64,000 nt of DNA from Catenulispora acidiphila DSM 44928 (GTDB lineage Bacteria; Actinomycetota; Actinomycetes; Streptomycetales; Catenulisporaceae), in NCBI RefSeq assembly GCF_000024025.1, contig NC_013131.1, positions 7,750,001 through 7,814,000 of the forward strand. The letters are read 5' to 3'. This document shows, in pieces, positions 9,336 to 17,195 of this stretch (its first letter is position 1; the number at the start of each line of letters is the position of its first letter). Below the pieces are notes generated by a model, which ran no database searches, was not told the DNA's origin, and worked only from the letters and a program-made list of their open reading frames with translations. The position numbers and the translations under genes were made by a program.

Positions 9336-9347
9336 GTAAGCGCTTAC
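9336..9347. promoter_or_regulatory. Predicted LacI-type operator, perfect palindrome
   Basis: GTAAGCGCTTAC, a perfect 12-base palindrome, lies 24 bases before the ATG of the secreted propeller/ricin gene. It is the best of the three copies in locus A and implies a separate promoter for this gene under the same repressor. Confidence 0.72.
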
Positions 9348-9371
9348 TACGACGGAAAGGAACGTGCGCGC

Positions 9372-11510
9372 ATGCATCGGCATCTCCGCCGCCGCACCCA
9401 GGCGAGGCGTCTCAGCGCCCTGCTCAGCGTGGCCGCTTTGGGGATCGCGGCACTGGCCGCGACCCCCGCGCAAGCCGCGACCCAGTTGTATCCGACCTAC
9501 ACCCTGGACCACACCGGGAGCCTGAACTCCGGGCTGACCGGCGACATCGCGGGCTCGGCGTTCACCGACGCCGACGGCCAGTTCCACTGGCTGAGCTCGT
9601 ATGCCACCTACGCCGGCACCGACACCGGCTCGGACACGAACACCTTCACCAACACCGATCTGGGCGCCCTGACCAACCAGGTCGGCGCCGGGACCACCGA
9701 GACCACGGCCGACACCTACTGGAACAAGTCCGGCGCGCTGTGCTACCAGATCGACAAGGCGGCACAGCACGCGGCACCCTCGCCGTACGAGGACGACCAC
9801 TGCGACGTGGTCGGCGTGTGGGTCGATCCGGGCAGCGGCGCGTGGTACGGCGTCGTCAACGACGAATACGACTTCAACCCCTGGGGCAGCAGCACCCAGA
9901 CACAGAACCAGCGGATCGGTACCGGCATCCACGGCAACCGGATCCTCACCGCTTCCTCCACCGACAAGGGGAAGACGTGGGACTACGGCGGGGAGATCAT
10001 CACCTCGCCCTACCTGGGCAACGACTCCGAGGACGCCTCCTCGCAGCCCGGCAAGACCTGGAACTACGGCGTCGCGGGCTGCCGGCTGTTCGTGGACTAC
10101 GCGACCGGCTACTTCTACGTGGTCTACAACACCCAGATCAAGTTCAAGCCGAACTACACGACCTTCGCCTACTGGCCGGCGGTGGCGCGCGCGCCGATCA
10201 GCGGCAAGATGGCGCCGGGGACGTGGAACAAGTGGGACGGCGGGACCTGGACCCAGCCGGGCGTCGGCGGGTACGAAGGCATCGCGGGTAGTGCGCTGCA
10301 CCTGGATCCGTCCTATGCCCCGGCGACGGACCAGGTCGACTTCGCCGGGACCGGCGCGGACGGCTCGACGGTGGACTACCGCGCCTACTACGCGAACCAG
10401 AACGGCAACACGTTCACGTTCGACGACGCCTCGGGCGACGCCTTCACCGCGAACACCTCGACCGGCGTGATCACCAACGCCGCCGGCACGACGGTGACCT
10501 CGGTCAGCTACCACGACCCGGCGCTGAACAGCTCGGTGACGGTCTCCACGGTGAGCGCGAAGGTCACCGTCGCGGTGACGGACGCGACCGGCGCGACGAA
10601 CACCGCGACGCTGGGCGGCGCGGTGTTCCTGGACACGGCCACGCACCGGCTGTACATCACGCCGAACGTGGTCCAGGAGACGGCGTTCACGTTCAACCCG
10701 TTCTCCCTGACCTACCAGGGCGTCGGCTACGACACCAACGTGTACCAGACCCCTGACCTGGGCGACCCGGACAGCCTGGCGATCGTCGGGACGGAACCGG
10801 CGGGCGCGTCGAACTCCTACCTGACGAGCATCGACTACGGCAGCCTGACCAACCAGAACGTCAGCAGCCGCTCCTACCGCATGGTGTCCGCCCTGACCGG
10901 CGGCATGTGGGACGTCAGCATGGCGCCGCACTCCGCCAGCCAGACGCACTTCTCGGCGCAGGCCACCCCGGTCGACGCCACCGGAGCCGCGGTCAGCTTC
11001 GCCTCCGGCGCCTCCTACGGCCTGGCGGTCGGCGGCACGGCGCTGAAGGACGGCAGCGGCTCGGCGTGGCGCCTGGTCCCGGTGATGGACCAGTGGTCGA
11101 CCGCCTACCGCACCGGCTTCTACAAGCTGGTCAACGTCAGTACCGGCGCCTACCTCCAGTCCACCGGCAGCACGGTCCAGCAGACCCGCGCGATCGGCTC
11201 GGCGGTGGCGACCGGAACACAGCAGGCGAACTTCAACCCGAGTGGCAACGGAGGCAGCGGCTCCCCCGGCGGCACCGACCAGTGGTACCTCCAGCCGATC
11301 GGCAAGGACACGCCGCAGACGCTGAGCACCTCGTCGTCGGCGTCAGCGATCGCCGCCGCGACAAACACCTCGCTGGCCGGCGTCGGCCGCTACAAGCTGG
11401 TCAACCGCAACAGCGGCCTGGCGCTGGAGTACGTGAACGGCGCGTGGAAACTGGCCGGGCAGGCGTTCGGCGACGCGGGGCAGGCGGTGGCGATCACGAA
11501 GGTTTCGTGA
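9372..11510 (+). CDS. Secreted protein with Asp-box beta-propeller-like domain and C-terminal ricin-type lectin domain
   Basis: 712-residue exported protein. ATG chosen because GGAAAGGAA lies about 10 bases upstream; a Sec signal peptide follows (basic start, then LLSVAALGIAALAATPAQA, cleavage near residue 35). Around residues 195-203 is an Asp-box (STDKGKTW), the turn motif of sialidase-type propellers, within a region typical of five- or six-bladed glycosidases. The last 180 residues carry two ricin beta-trefoil repeats (FYKLVNVSTGAYLQS; YKLVNRNSGLALEY), a carbohydrate-binding module. Probably the extracellular depolymerase or debranching enzyme of locus A, under its own operator. The catalytic family is not recognised, so the activity is inferred only from domains and context. 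Confidence 0.82.
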   Translation: MHRHLRRRTQARRLSALLSVAALGIAALAATPAQAATQLYPTYTLDHTGSLNSGLTGDIAGSAFTDADGQFHWLSSYATYAGTDTGSDTNTFTNTDLGALTNQVGAGTTETTADTYWNKSGALCYQIDKAAQHAAPSPYEDDHCDVVGVWVDPGSGAWYGVVNDEYDFNPWGSSTQTQNQRIGTGIHGNRILTASSTDKGKTWDYGGEIITSPYLGNDSEDASSQPGKTWNYGVAGCRLFVDYATGYFYVVYNTQIKFKPNYTTFAYWPAVARAPISGKMAPGTWNKWDGGTWTQPGVGGYEGIAGSALHLDPSYAPATDQVDFAGTGADGSTVDYRAYYANQNGNTFTFDDASGDAFTANTSTGVITNAAGTTVTSVSYHDPALNSSVTVSTVSAKVTVAVTDATGATNTATLGGAVFLDTATHRLYITPNVVQETAFTFNPFSLTYQGVGYDTNVYQTPDLGDPDSLAIVGTEPAGASNSYLTSIDYGSLTNQNVSSRSYRMVSALTGGMWDVSMAPHSASQTHFSAQATPVDATGAAVSFASGASYGLAVGGTALKDGSGSAWRLVPVMDQWSTAYRTGFYKLVNVSTGAYLQSTGSTVQQTRAIGSAVATGTQQANFNPSGNGGSGSPGGTDQWYLQPIGKDTPQTLSTSSSASAIAAATNTSLAGVGRYKLVNRNSGLALEYVNGAWKLAGQAFGDAGQAVAITKVS

Positions 11511-11604
11511 GCTGAGTCAGGGAGCTGAGAGTCAGGATCGGGATCGGCCGTCGCGCTTTCGGGCGCGGCGGCCGACGCCGTTCGCCGGCCGCTGTCTGCC
11601 CTCA

Positions 11605-12123
11605 TCACGCAGGAAAGTTGGGCACCTGCTCCAAATGCCGCGCCGAGATCGCGCTCTCCTGAAACTCGATCGCCCCCTCGCCGCTGCGGGCCGTGAGCCA
11701 GTCCCTCAGTGCGCGGTAGTCGCCGTCGGCGGGGACGTCCACGGCCAGCAGGGCGGCGAACTGCGCGGCGGTCTCCCAGGAGCAGCCGGCTGCGCGCAGG
11801 CGGTCCTGCACGTCGCGGCGGGCCCGGCCGTCGAGGAGGGTGATGCGGACCGTGCTGTGGCCGGATTCGCCGTTCAGTCTTTCGAAGACCAGCTCGCGGC
11901 GGTCGTGGTCGGGGCGGACGTGGACCAGGTCGCCGTAGGCGACGCCGCGGGCGAAGAAGGGGACGTTCAGCAGGCGCAGCTCGGAGTCCACCGCCGTGCG
12001 CTCGCCCCAGAGGCGCTCCACGGCGACCGGCGGCCAGTCCGGTGCCTCAGGCGACAGGTCGAAGGCCACCTCGAAGGTGGTCCGACTGGTGCCGGAGGTC
12101 TGCTGCCCGTTCGCCGTTGCCAC
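11605..12123 (-). CDS. DUF4265 domain protein
   Basis: 172-residue cytosolic protein of the DUF4265 type, function unknown. Start set at GTG (12121-12123), which has a near-ideal ribosome-binding site (GGAGGAGG, six bases away); an ATG 36 bases upstream has none. Family-like segments are LRLLNVPFFARGVAYGDLVHV and STVRITLLDGRARRDVQDRL. It stands alone, convergent with the ricin-domain gene, and a plausible promoter lies upstream. No role in the sugar loci is implied. Confidence 0.82.
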   Translation of the reverse strand: MATANGQQTSGTSRTTFEVAFDLSPEAPDWPPVAVERLWGERTAVDSELRLLNVPFFARGVAYGDLVHVRPDHDRRELVFERLNGESGHSTVRITLLDGRARRDVQDRLRAAGCSWETAAQFAALLAVDVPADGDYRALRDWLTARSGEGAIEFQESAISARHLEQVPNFPA

Positions 12124-12171
12124 TGTCGTCCTCCTCCGAGCCGGTCCGGGTCGCTGCATTCCCGGCGTACC

Positions 12172-12199
12172 ATTGTCCCAGCCTTTTCGACTATTTCAA
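12172..12199 (-). promoter_or_regulatory. Possible sigma-70-type promoter for the DUF4265 gene
   Basis: Read on the minus strand, TTGAAA (12199-12194) and GACAAT (12177-12172) are 16 bases apart, leaving a leader of about 48 bases to the GTG start. Match quality is moderate. Confidence 0.35.
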
Positions 12200-12348
12200 C
12201 CCGAATACACCTTCTAATGGCGATACACACCATTCGGCGAACCCTCGAGCACCCCGATAATCCGTTCGCCGCCGCCCAGCGAGCCCACTACCGTTAGATA
12301 CGTTCCCAGGCGCAAACGGGCCAGGGGCACCAACTCAATAGTCTTACT

Positions 12349-12489
12349 CCCGCCGGGTGCGCAGGAGAGGGTTACTTCCACCTTTCACGTGGGTGACGCA
12401 GGTTCGAATCCTGCCGGTCCTGTCCGCAGGACTGTCGTCTAGCGGCCAAGGACACTTCCGTACCTTCCCCGACTCGATCTCCGGCGGGA
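12349..12489 (+). ncRNA. Paired flanks enclosing the permuted tRNA-like gene
   Basis: The sequences on either side of the tRNA-like core can base pair. Outer helix: TCCCGCCGG (12348-12356) with CCGGCGGGA (12481-12489), nine perfect pairs plus a G-U. Inner helix nested inside it: GGAGAGGGTTAC (12364-12375) with GTACCTTCCC (12460-12469), ten pairs including one G-U, with two single-base bulges. Together they would bring the two ends of the permuted tRNA next to each other, as expected for a precursor that is trimmed or spliced at the anticodon stem. These helices are my own pairing by eye; no covariation support is available. Confidence 0.5.
12378..12455 (+). tRNA. Circularly permuted tRNA-Glu(UUC)-like gene
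   Basis: All parts of a tRNA-Glu are present but in permuted order. The 3' part comes first: anticodon arm CCAC, loop CTTTCAC (anticodon TTC, 12384-12386), GTGG(G); variable TGAC; T arm GCAGG, TTCGAAT, CCTGC (12398-12414); 3' acceptor strand CGGTCCT (12415-12421); discriminator G12422. A 5-base linker TCCGC follows. Then comes the 5' part: acceptor strand AGGACTG (12428-12434), TC, D stem GTCT and GGAC around loop AGCGGCCAA (12437-12453), A12454, C12455. The acceptor strands pair in all 7 positions (one G-U). Joining C12455 to C12378 gives a perfect CCCAC/GTGGG anticodon stem and a normal 73-base tRNA. No CCA is encoded. No normally ordered copy is present: no matching 5' half lies upstream and no anticodon arm lies downstream. 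Confidence 0.78.
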
Positions 12490-12535
12490 TCTGCGCTTCC
12501 CCTCTGGGTGCGCGGGCGGCCGCGAAAGGGTTCGG

Positions 12536-12844
12536 ATGATCGCGCGGATGTGGCGGGGATGGGCTTCGGCGGCGACCGCCGACGACTACCAGCGGCACTA
12601 CGAATCGGAGGTCGCCGAGCATCTCCGGCAGGTCCCGGGCTTCCGCGGCGCCCGCCTGCTCCGCGGTGCCGACGGCGAGGAGGTCCTGTTCACCTCGATC
12701 GTGGTCTTCGCGAGCATGGACGACGTGCGCGGGTTCGCCGGCGACGATCCCGGCCGCGCCGTCGTCGAGGAGACCGCCCGCCGCGCGCTGACCCGCTGGG
12801 ACGAGCGCGTCACCCACCACGACGTCGCCGTCGATCTGGGCTGA
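12536..12844 (+). CDS. Small antibiotic-biosynthesis-monooxygenase-like (ABM fold) protein
   Basis: 102 residues, ATG with GAAAGGG upstream. The pattern MIARMWRGWASAATADDYQ, the VPGFRGARLLR strand, the central FTSIVVFASMDDVRGF and a final HHDVAVD fit the ferredoxin-like ABM fold, a family of heme-degrading or cofactor-free monooxygenases and stress proteins. Closest neighbour is the permuted tRNA-like element 80 bases upstream on the same strand, which might share a transcript. Substrate unknown. Confidence 0.78.
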   Translation: MIARMWRGWASAATADDYQRHYESEVAEHLRQVPGFRGARLLRGADGEEVLFTSIVVFASMDDVRGFAGDDPGRAVVEETARRALTRWDERVTHHDVAVDLG

Positions 12845-12859
12845 GCCGGGAGGCATCCG

Positions 12860-13723
12860 CTACCCCTTCACCCCGGAGCTCATCTGGCTCCGCACGATCT
12901 GCCGCTGGAAGATGAAGAACAAGATCGCCACCGGGATCGTGGACAGCAGTGCCGCGCCGAGGGTGACCGGGAACTGGTTCCCGGAGCCCAGGGAGCCGCC
13001 GCTGAACTTGGCCAGGCCGGTGGTCAGGGTGTCGTACTTCGGGTCGGAGGTGGCGACCAGGAAGAAGCTGAACTCGTTCCACGAGCCCTGGAACGACAGG
13101 ATCGTCAGAGTGATCAGACCTGGTTTCACCAGCGGTAGCGCGATGTCCCAGTAGGTGCGGAAAGCACCGGCGCCGTCGATGCGCGCGGCTTCCTCGATCG
13201 ACTGCGGGACCTGCATGAAGAACCCGCGCATCAGGAAGATGCCGGCGGCGTCCATCGCGATCGGCAGGATCATGCCCGCGTAGGAGTTGTAGAGGCTCAG
13301 TTCCTTCAGGACCAGGAAGCGCGGGATCAGCAGCACCACGTTCGGGACCGCGAGCGTGCCCAGGATCAGCATGAACACCGCGCGCCGGCCCGGGAAGCGC
13401 AGCCGTGCCAACGCGTAGCCGGCCAGGCTGTCCAGGAAGACCCGCAGCAGGGTGATCGAGGTGGCCACGATGATGCTGTTGCGCAGCCAGGTCCCGAAGG
13501 GGACCGGCTGGTCGGTGCTGTAGCCGAAGATCCGCTTCCAGGACTCCAGGGTCGCCGGGTGCGGGACGATGTTCAGCGGGTGGTTGGTGGCGTCGGGGTC
13601 GGTCTTGAACGAGGTCGCGATCTGGATGACGAAGGGTCCGAGGAACAGCAGCGCGAACAGGGCCAGCGCGACGTACATCAGGACCCGGCGGGACGGCGAG
13701 CGGCGCTCGCGGACGGCGGCCAT
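12860..13723 (-). CDS. ABC sugar importer permease, MalG/COG0395 type
   Basis: Second permease of locus B, 287 aa. ATG (13721-13723) shares one base with the stop codon of the preceding permease, so translation is coupled. First membrane segment VLMYVALALFALLFLGPFVI. EAA loop EEAARIDGAGAFRTYWDIALP near residues 180-200. C-terminus FIFQRQIVRSQMSSGVKG is the standard family ending. Last gene of the minus-strand operon; like locus A it lacks its own ATPase gene. Confidence 0.94.
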   Translation of the reverse strand: MAAVRERRSPSRRVLMYVALALFALLFLGPFVIQIATSFKTDPDATNHPLNIVPHPATLESWKRIFGYSTDQPVPFGTWLRNSIIVATSITLLRVFLDSLAGYALARLRFPGRRAVFMLILGTLAVPNVVLLIPRFLVLKELSLYNSYAGMILPIAMDAAGIFLMRGFFMQVPQSIEEAARIDGAGAFRTYWDIALPLVKPGLITLTILSFQGSWNEFSFFLVATSDPKYDTLTTGLAKFSGGSLGSGNQFPVTLGAALLSTIPVAILFFIFQRQIVRSQMSSGVKG

Positions 13724-14736
13724 CAGTCGATCTCCTCGGGAATGAGACGCCGCTGCAGCAGGGTCAGGCCCATGATCAGCGCGAAGAGCAGGAAGGCGAT
13801 CGCCGATCCGATGCCGAAGTGGTTGTTCTGGAAGCTCTGGTCGAAGGACATGAACGCCGGCGTCCGGGTCGCCGGGTTGTTGCCGGTCAGATAGATCTGG
13901 TCGAACACCTGCCAGGTGCCGATCAGTCCGAGGGTGAGCACCAGTAGCAGCGTCGGACGCAGGCTCGGCAAGGTGATGTAGCGGAAGCGCTGCCAGCCGC
14001 CGGCGCCGTCGAGCTCGCCGGCCTCGTACAGGTCCTCGTTCACGTTCTGCAGCGCCGCGAGGAACATCAGCATGAACGTGCCGGCGGTCGTCCAGATCAC
14101 CAGGATGATGATCACCATCATCGCGATCGACGGACCGCTGAACCAGTCCCACACCGACTGGCCCATCACCGAGTGCCGCGTCCAGCCCGGCGGTTTGCTC
14201 ACCCCGATGCCGCTGAGCCAGACGTGCACGACCCCGCGCGGATCGGCGAGCCAGTTGGGACCCTTGACGCCGAACCAGTTCAGGATCCCGTTCACCGCGC
14301 CGCCGCCCTGGAACAGGAACAGGAAGACCAGGGTGATGGCGATGCTGGAGGTGATCGACGGGAAGTAGAACGCGGTCCGGAAGAAGCCGCGTCCGCGCAG
14401 GTACTTGTTGTTCACCAGGACCGCCAGCCACAGCGCCAGCGCGGTCTGGGTCGGCACGACGAACAGCACGAACCAGAAGTTGTTGCGCAGCGCCCCGGCG
14501 AAGGTGGTCCGGGTCAGCCCGTCGTGGGTGAGCAGCTGCTGGTAGTTGTGCAGTCCAACCCACTTGACGTCGCCGCCAAGCGGGTTGGACAGGCCGTCCC
14601 AGTTCGTGAAGCTGACGTAGAGCGCCAGCACGATCGGGACCACCAGGAAGACGATCAGGCCGAGCAACGCCGGCGAGACGAAGAGCCATCCGGCGAGGGC
14701 TTGACGCCGGTCCTCCTGCGATCTTGTTCTGCTCAT
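13723..14736 (-). CDS. ABC sugar importer permease, MalF/COG1175 type
   Basis: First permease of locus B, 337 aa, ATG start. N-terminal segment WLFVSPALLGLIVFLVVPIV, and a periplasmic loop longer than usual (GVKGPNWLADPRGVVHVWLSG and neighbours) between membrane segments. EAA loop EAGELDGAGGWQRFRYITLPS. The 20 bp between it and the binding-protein gene contain the perfect palindrome CGAAAGGCCTTTCG (14742-14755), a small hairpin that could temper expression of the permeases relative to the binding protein. Confidence 0.93.
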   Translation of the reverse strand: MSRTRSQEDRRQALAGWLFVSPALLGLIVFLVVPIVLALYVSFTNWDGLSNPLGGDVKWVGLHNYQQLLTHDGLTRTTFAGALRNNFWFVLFVVPTQTALALWLAVLVNNKYLRGRGFFRTAFYFPSITSSIAITLVFLFLFQGGGAVNGILNWFGVKGPNWLADPRGVVHVWLSGIGVSKPPGWTRHSVMGQSVWDWFSGPSIAMMVIIILVIWTTAGTFMLMFLAALQNVNEDLYEAGELDGAGGWQRFRYITLPSLRPTLLLVLTLGLIGTWQVFDQIYLTGNNPATRTPAFMSFDQSFQNNHFGIGSAIAFLLFALIMGLTLLQRRLIPEEID

Positions 14737-14756
14737 CTTCCCGAAAGGCCTTTCGC

Positions 14757-16034
14757 CTAGTTGTTGCTCAGCGCGTCAGAGGCGTTCTTCTGGAGGCTGG
14801 ACAACATGCTCTTCGGGTCCGAGGAGCCGTCCGACAAGCCCTGGATCTTGGAGTCGAAGTCCTTCTGCACGGCGTCGAAGCCGGGGAAGCCGACCGGTCC
14901 GAAGGCGTTGTCCGCCCCGGTGACGAACGCCGCCTGGTCCGGGAAGGCGGTCGTGAACTGGCTCTTGGCGGCCTGCCGCGAGGGCATGACGCCGAAGGCC
15001 TTGGCGAAGCTCATCTGCTGGTCGACGGTCGTCAGGTAGTCGATGAAGTCGACCGCGGCGGCCTGGTGCGAGCTCTTCTGCGCCACGCCCCAGCAGTTGG
15101 TGAAGGACAGCGTCGCCTTGCCCGCCGGGCCTGCCGGCAGCGGGACGACCTTGTAGTGGACGTTCGGGTAGTCCTTCTGCATCGAGCCGACGATCCAGTT
15201 GCCCTCGATCGTCATCGCCGCCTTGCCCTTGCCCAGCGCCTCGCCGCCCCAGCCGGCGTCGACCTGCTTGGGGAACTTCAGAGCGCCCTCCTTGCCCAGC
15301 TTCTGCAGGTACTGCAGCGCGGCGAGGTTCTGCGGGGAGTCGGCGGTGACCGTCTTGCCGTCGGTGGAGACCACCGAGCCGCCCGCCTGGCGCATGAAGG
15401 CGCCGATGCGGTCCAGGGTGTCGCTCATGACCAGGCCGGTGACGCCGTTGCCGGTCAGCTTCTTGGCGACGGTCTCCAGCTGGTCCCAGGTCGTCGGGAC
15501 GTCGGCGTCGGTCAGACCGGCCTTCGTCCACAGGTCGCTGTTGATCTCCAGCGCGAGCGTGGAGAAGTCCTTCGGGACGCAGTAGTACTGCCCGTTGGCG
15601 GTGAACGCCTGCTGCAGGTTCGGGTACATGTCGGCCGAATCAGTGATCTTCGATCCGACGTCGGCCAGGGCGTTGCCCTTGACCAGGCTCTGGAACTTGG
15701 AGGCGTCGACGTAGAAGATGTCCGGCGGGGTCCCGCCGGCCAGCGACTGCGTGAGCTGCTGGGTGAGGTCCTTGGCCGGGGTGACGACGACCTTGTTGCC
15801 GGTCTTGGCGGCCCAGGCGTTGCCCGCGGCGACCACCGCGTTGGTCTCGGCGTCGCCGGAGGACCCGATCAGCACCTGCAGGGTGACGCCCGAGGTGGCG
15901 CCGCCGGTTCCGCCGCCGGAGGAAGAGGACCCGGTGCTCTTGCTGGGACCGCTGCTGCCACACGCCGCGGCGGTCACCAGCACCGCCGCGGCACCGGCGA
16001 CAGCGACGATCCGCCTGGTGCGAACTGACTTCAT
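14757..16034 (-). CDS. Sugar-binding lipoprotein of ABC importer (COG1653)
   Basis: Extracellular binding protein of locus B. ATG (16032-16034) with AAAGGAA upstream. Sec lipoprotein signal (MKSVRTRRIVAVAGAAAVLV) with lipobox TAAAC, lipidated Cys at 25, then a Ser/Gly/Thr linker. Family patterns: TPPDIFYVDASKF, GKGKAAMTIEGNWIVGS, FTNCWGVAQKSSH. About 425 aa. Co-transcribed with the two downstream permeases and the upstream LacI gene; the nearby debranching-like hydrolase suggests an alpha-glucan oligosaccharide ligand (inference). Confidence 0.94.
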   Translation of the reverse strand: MKSVRTRRIVAVAGAAAVLVTAAACGSSGPSKSTGSSSSGGGTGGATSGVTLQVLIGSSGDAETNAVVAAGNAWAAKTGNKVVVTPAKDLTQQLTQSLAGGTPPDIFYVDASKFQSLVKGNALADVGSKITDSADMYPNLQQAFTANGQYYCVPKDFSTLALEINSDLWTKAGLTDADVPTTWDQLETVAKKLTGNGVTGLVMSDTLDRIGAFMRQAGGSVVSTDGKTVTADSPQNLAALQYLQKLGKEGALKFPKQVDAGWGGEALGKGKAAMTIEGNWIVGSMQKDYPNVHYKVVPLPAGPAGKATLSFTNCWGVAQKSSHQAAAVDFIDYLTTVDQQMSFAKAFGVMPSRQAAKSQFTTAFPDQAAFVTGADNAFGPVGFPGFDAVQKDFDSKIQGLSDGSSDPKSMLSSLQKNASDALSNN

Positions 16035-16108
16035 TGTCGTTCCTTTCGAATAGCCCGCTTCGTCGAGGATCGTGGCTCGGGGCGCTGACACTCTGGTGGC
16101 GGGGAGTA

Positions 16109-17173
16109 TCAGGCCTCGTCATCGGGGGCGGGGTGAGTGGGATCACTGCTGCCGCGCGCTATGACCGTGGGCTCCACGACGGAGGTGGTCACCGCGCTGC
16201 GGGGGTCGTCGATGCGCTCCAGCACCAGGTCCACGCACTGGCGCGCGATGGACTCCAGCGGCTGGCGCACACTGCTCAGGGCGGGCTGGACGACGGTGGC
16301 CAGCGGGCTGTCGTCGAAGCCGATCACCGCGACGTCGCGGCCCACGGCCAGCCCGCGGTGCTCCACCGCGTGCATCACGCCGACGGCCATCGCGTCGCTG
16401 ACGCAGACGAACGCGGTCGGCGGATGCGCCTTGTCCAGCAGCGCGGCCGCGAGCTTCGTGCCGTCGCCGATGCCGTTCAGCCCGCGCACGGTCAGCCCGC
16501 GGGTGGGCAGGCCGAGTTCTTCGGCGGCGGCGAGATAGCCGGCGTACCGGTCGTCGCCGACCTCGCTGCCCTCGGGCCAGCCGAGGAAGGCGACGCGGCG
16601 GTGGCCGGCGGCGGCCAGATGCCGGGTCGCGGCCAGCGTGCCGGCGTGCCCGTCGACGTCGAGCCAGGAGTACTCGAACGCGGTCTTCTCCCACGGCCGG
16701 CCGAAGCTGACGAACGGCACGTCCCGCTCGGCGAGCCAGGCGGTGCGCGCGTCGTGCCGGTGCGAGCCGAACAACACGAAGCCGTCCACCGCGCCCCGGC
16801 TGACCAGGTCCTCGAACATGGCGATCTCGTCCTCGTCGCCGTCGGCGGCGAACAGGATCACGCCGTACCCGCGATCGCGCGCGGCGGAGGTCAGCGCGTA
16901 CAGGAACCGGTCCTCGATGGCGCCGATATCGCGCCCGCCGGAGCGCGTGGACCGGAACCCGATCAGCCGCGTGGTCTGCAACCGCAGGTTGCGCGCGGCC
17001 TGCGTGGGCCGGTAGCCGAGGTCCTCCACCGCGCGCAGCACGCGCGCCAGGGTGTCCGGACGCAGGCGCTCCGGGGCGTTCAGCGCGTTCGACACGGTTT
17101 GGTAGGACACCTGCGCGTGTTTGGCGACCGCCTTGATCGTCGGGCGGGCCGGCGACTGTTCGGGCTGTGACAT
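16109..17173 (-). CDS. LacI-family transcriptional regulator of locus B
   Basis: 354 aa. ATG (17171-17173) with GGAGG upstream. Helix-turn-helix near residues 12-31 (TIKAVAKHAQVSYQTVSNAL), hinge RPTQAARNLRLQTT, then the sugar-binding domain (TAFVCVSDAMAVGVMHA; VAVIGFDDSPLA), which is intact. First gene of a minus-strand operon with the binding protein and permeases, divergent from the debranching-like hydrolase. The paired palindromes in the shared upstream region are its probable operators, so it would control both directions and itself. Confidence 0.95.
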   Translation of the reverse strand: MSQPEQSPARPTIKAVAKHAQVSYQTVSNALNAPERLRPDTLARVLRAVEDLGYRPTQAARNLRLQTTRLIGFRSTRSGGRDIGAIEDRFLYALTSAARDRGYGVILFAADGDEDEIAMFEDLVSRGAVDGFVLFGSHRHDARTAWLAERDVPFVSFGRPWEKTAFEYSWLDVDGHAGTLAATRHLAAAGHRRVAFLGWPEGSEVGDDRYAGYLAAAEELGLPTRGLTVRGLNGIGDGTKLAAALLDKAHPPTAFVCVSDAMAVGVMHAVEHRGLAVGRDVAVIGFDDSPLATVVQPALSSVRQPLESIARQCVDLVLERIDDPRSAVTTSVVEPTVIARGSSDPTHPAPDDEA

Positions 17174-17195
17174 GGCGTTTCCTCCTTTCGGCGAG

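Noticed and set aside
12340-12490. Normal tRNA-Glu followed by a truncated second copy, or an integration att duplicate
   Set aside because: No 5' acceptor or D arm precedes the anticodon arm, and no anticodon arm follows the D arm. The acceptor strands pair across the rotation, and no integrase gene is near.
12340-12490. Permuted tmRNA, Y-RNA-like element or group I intron
   Set aside because: A full Glu anticodon arm and 4-bp D stem are present and there is no tag-coding region; no Ro gene is near, and the flanks are too short and lack recognisable intron core elements.
13559-13894. Plus-strand frame opposite the locus B permeases
   Set aside because: Antisense shadow of two well-supported permease genes.
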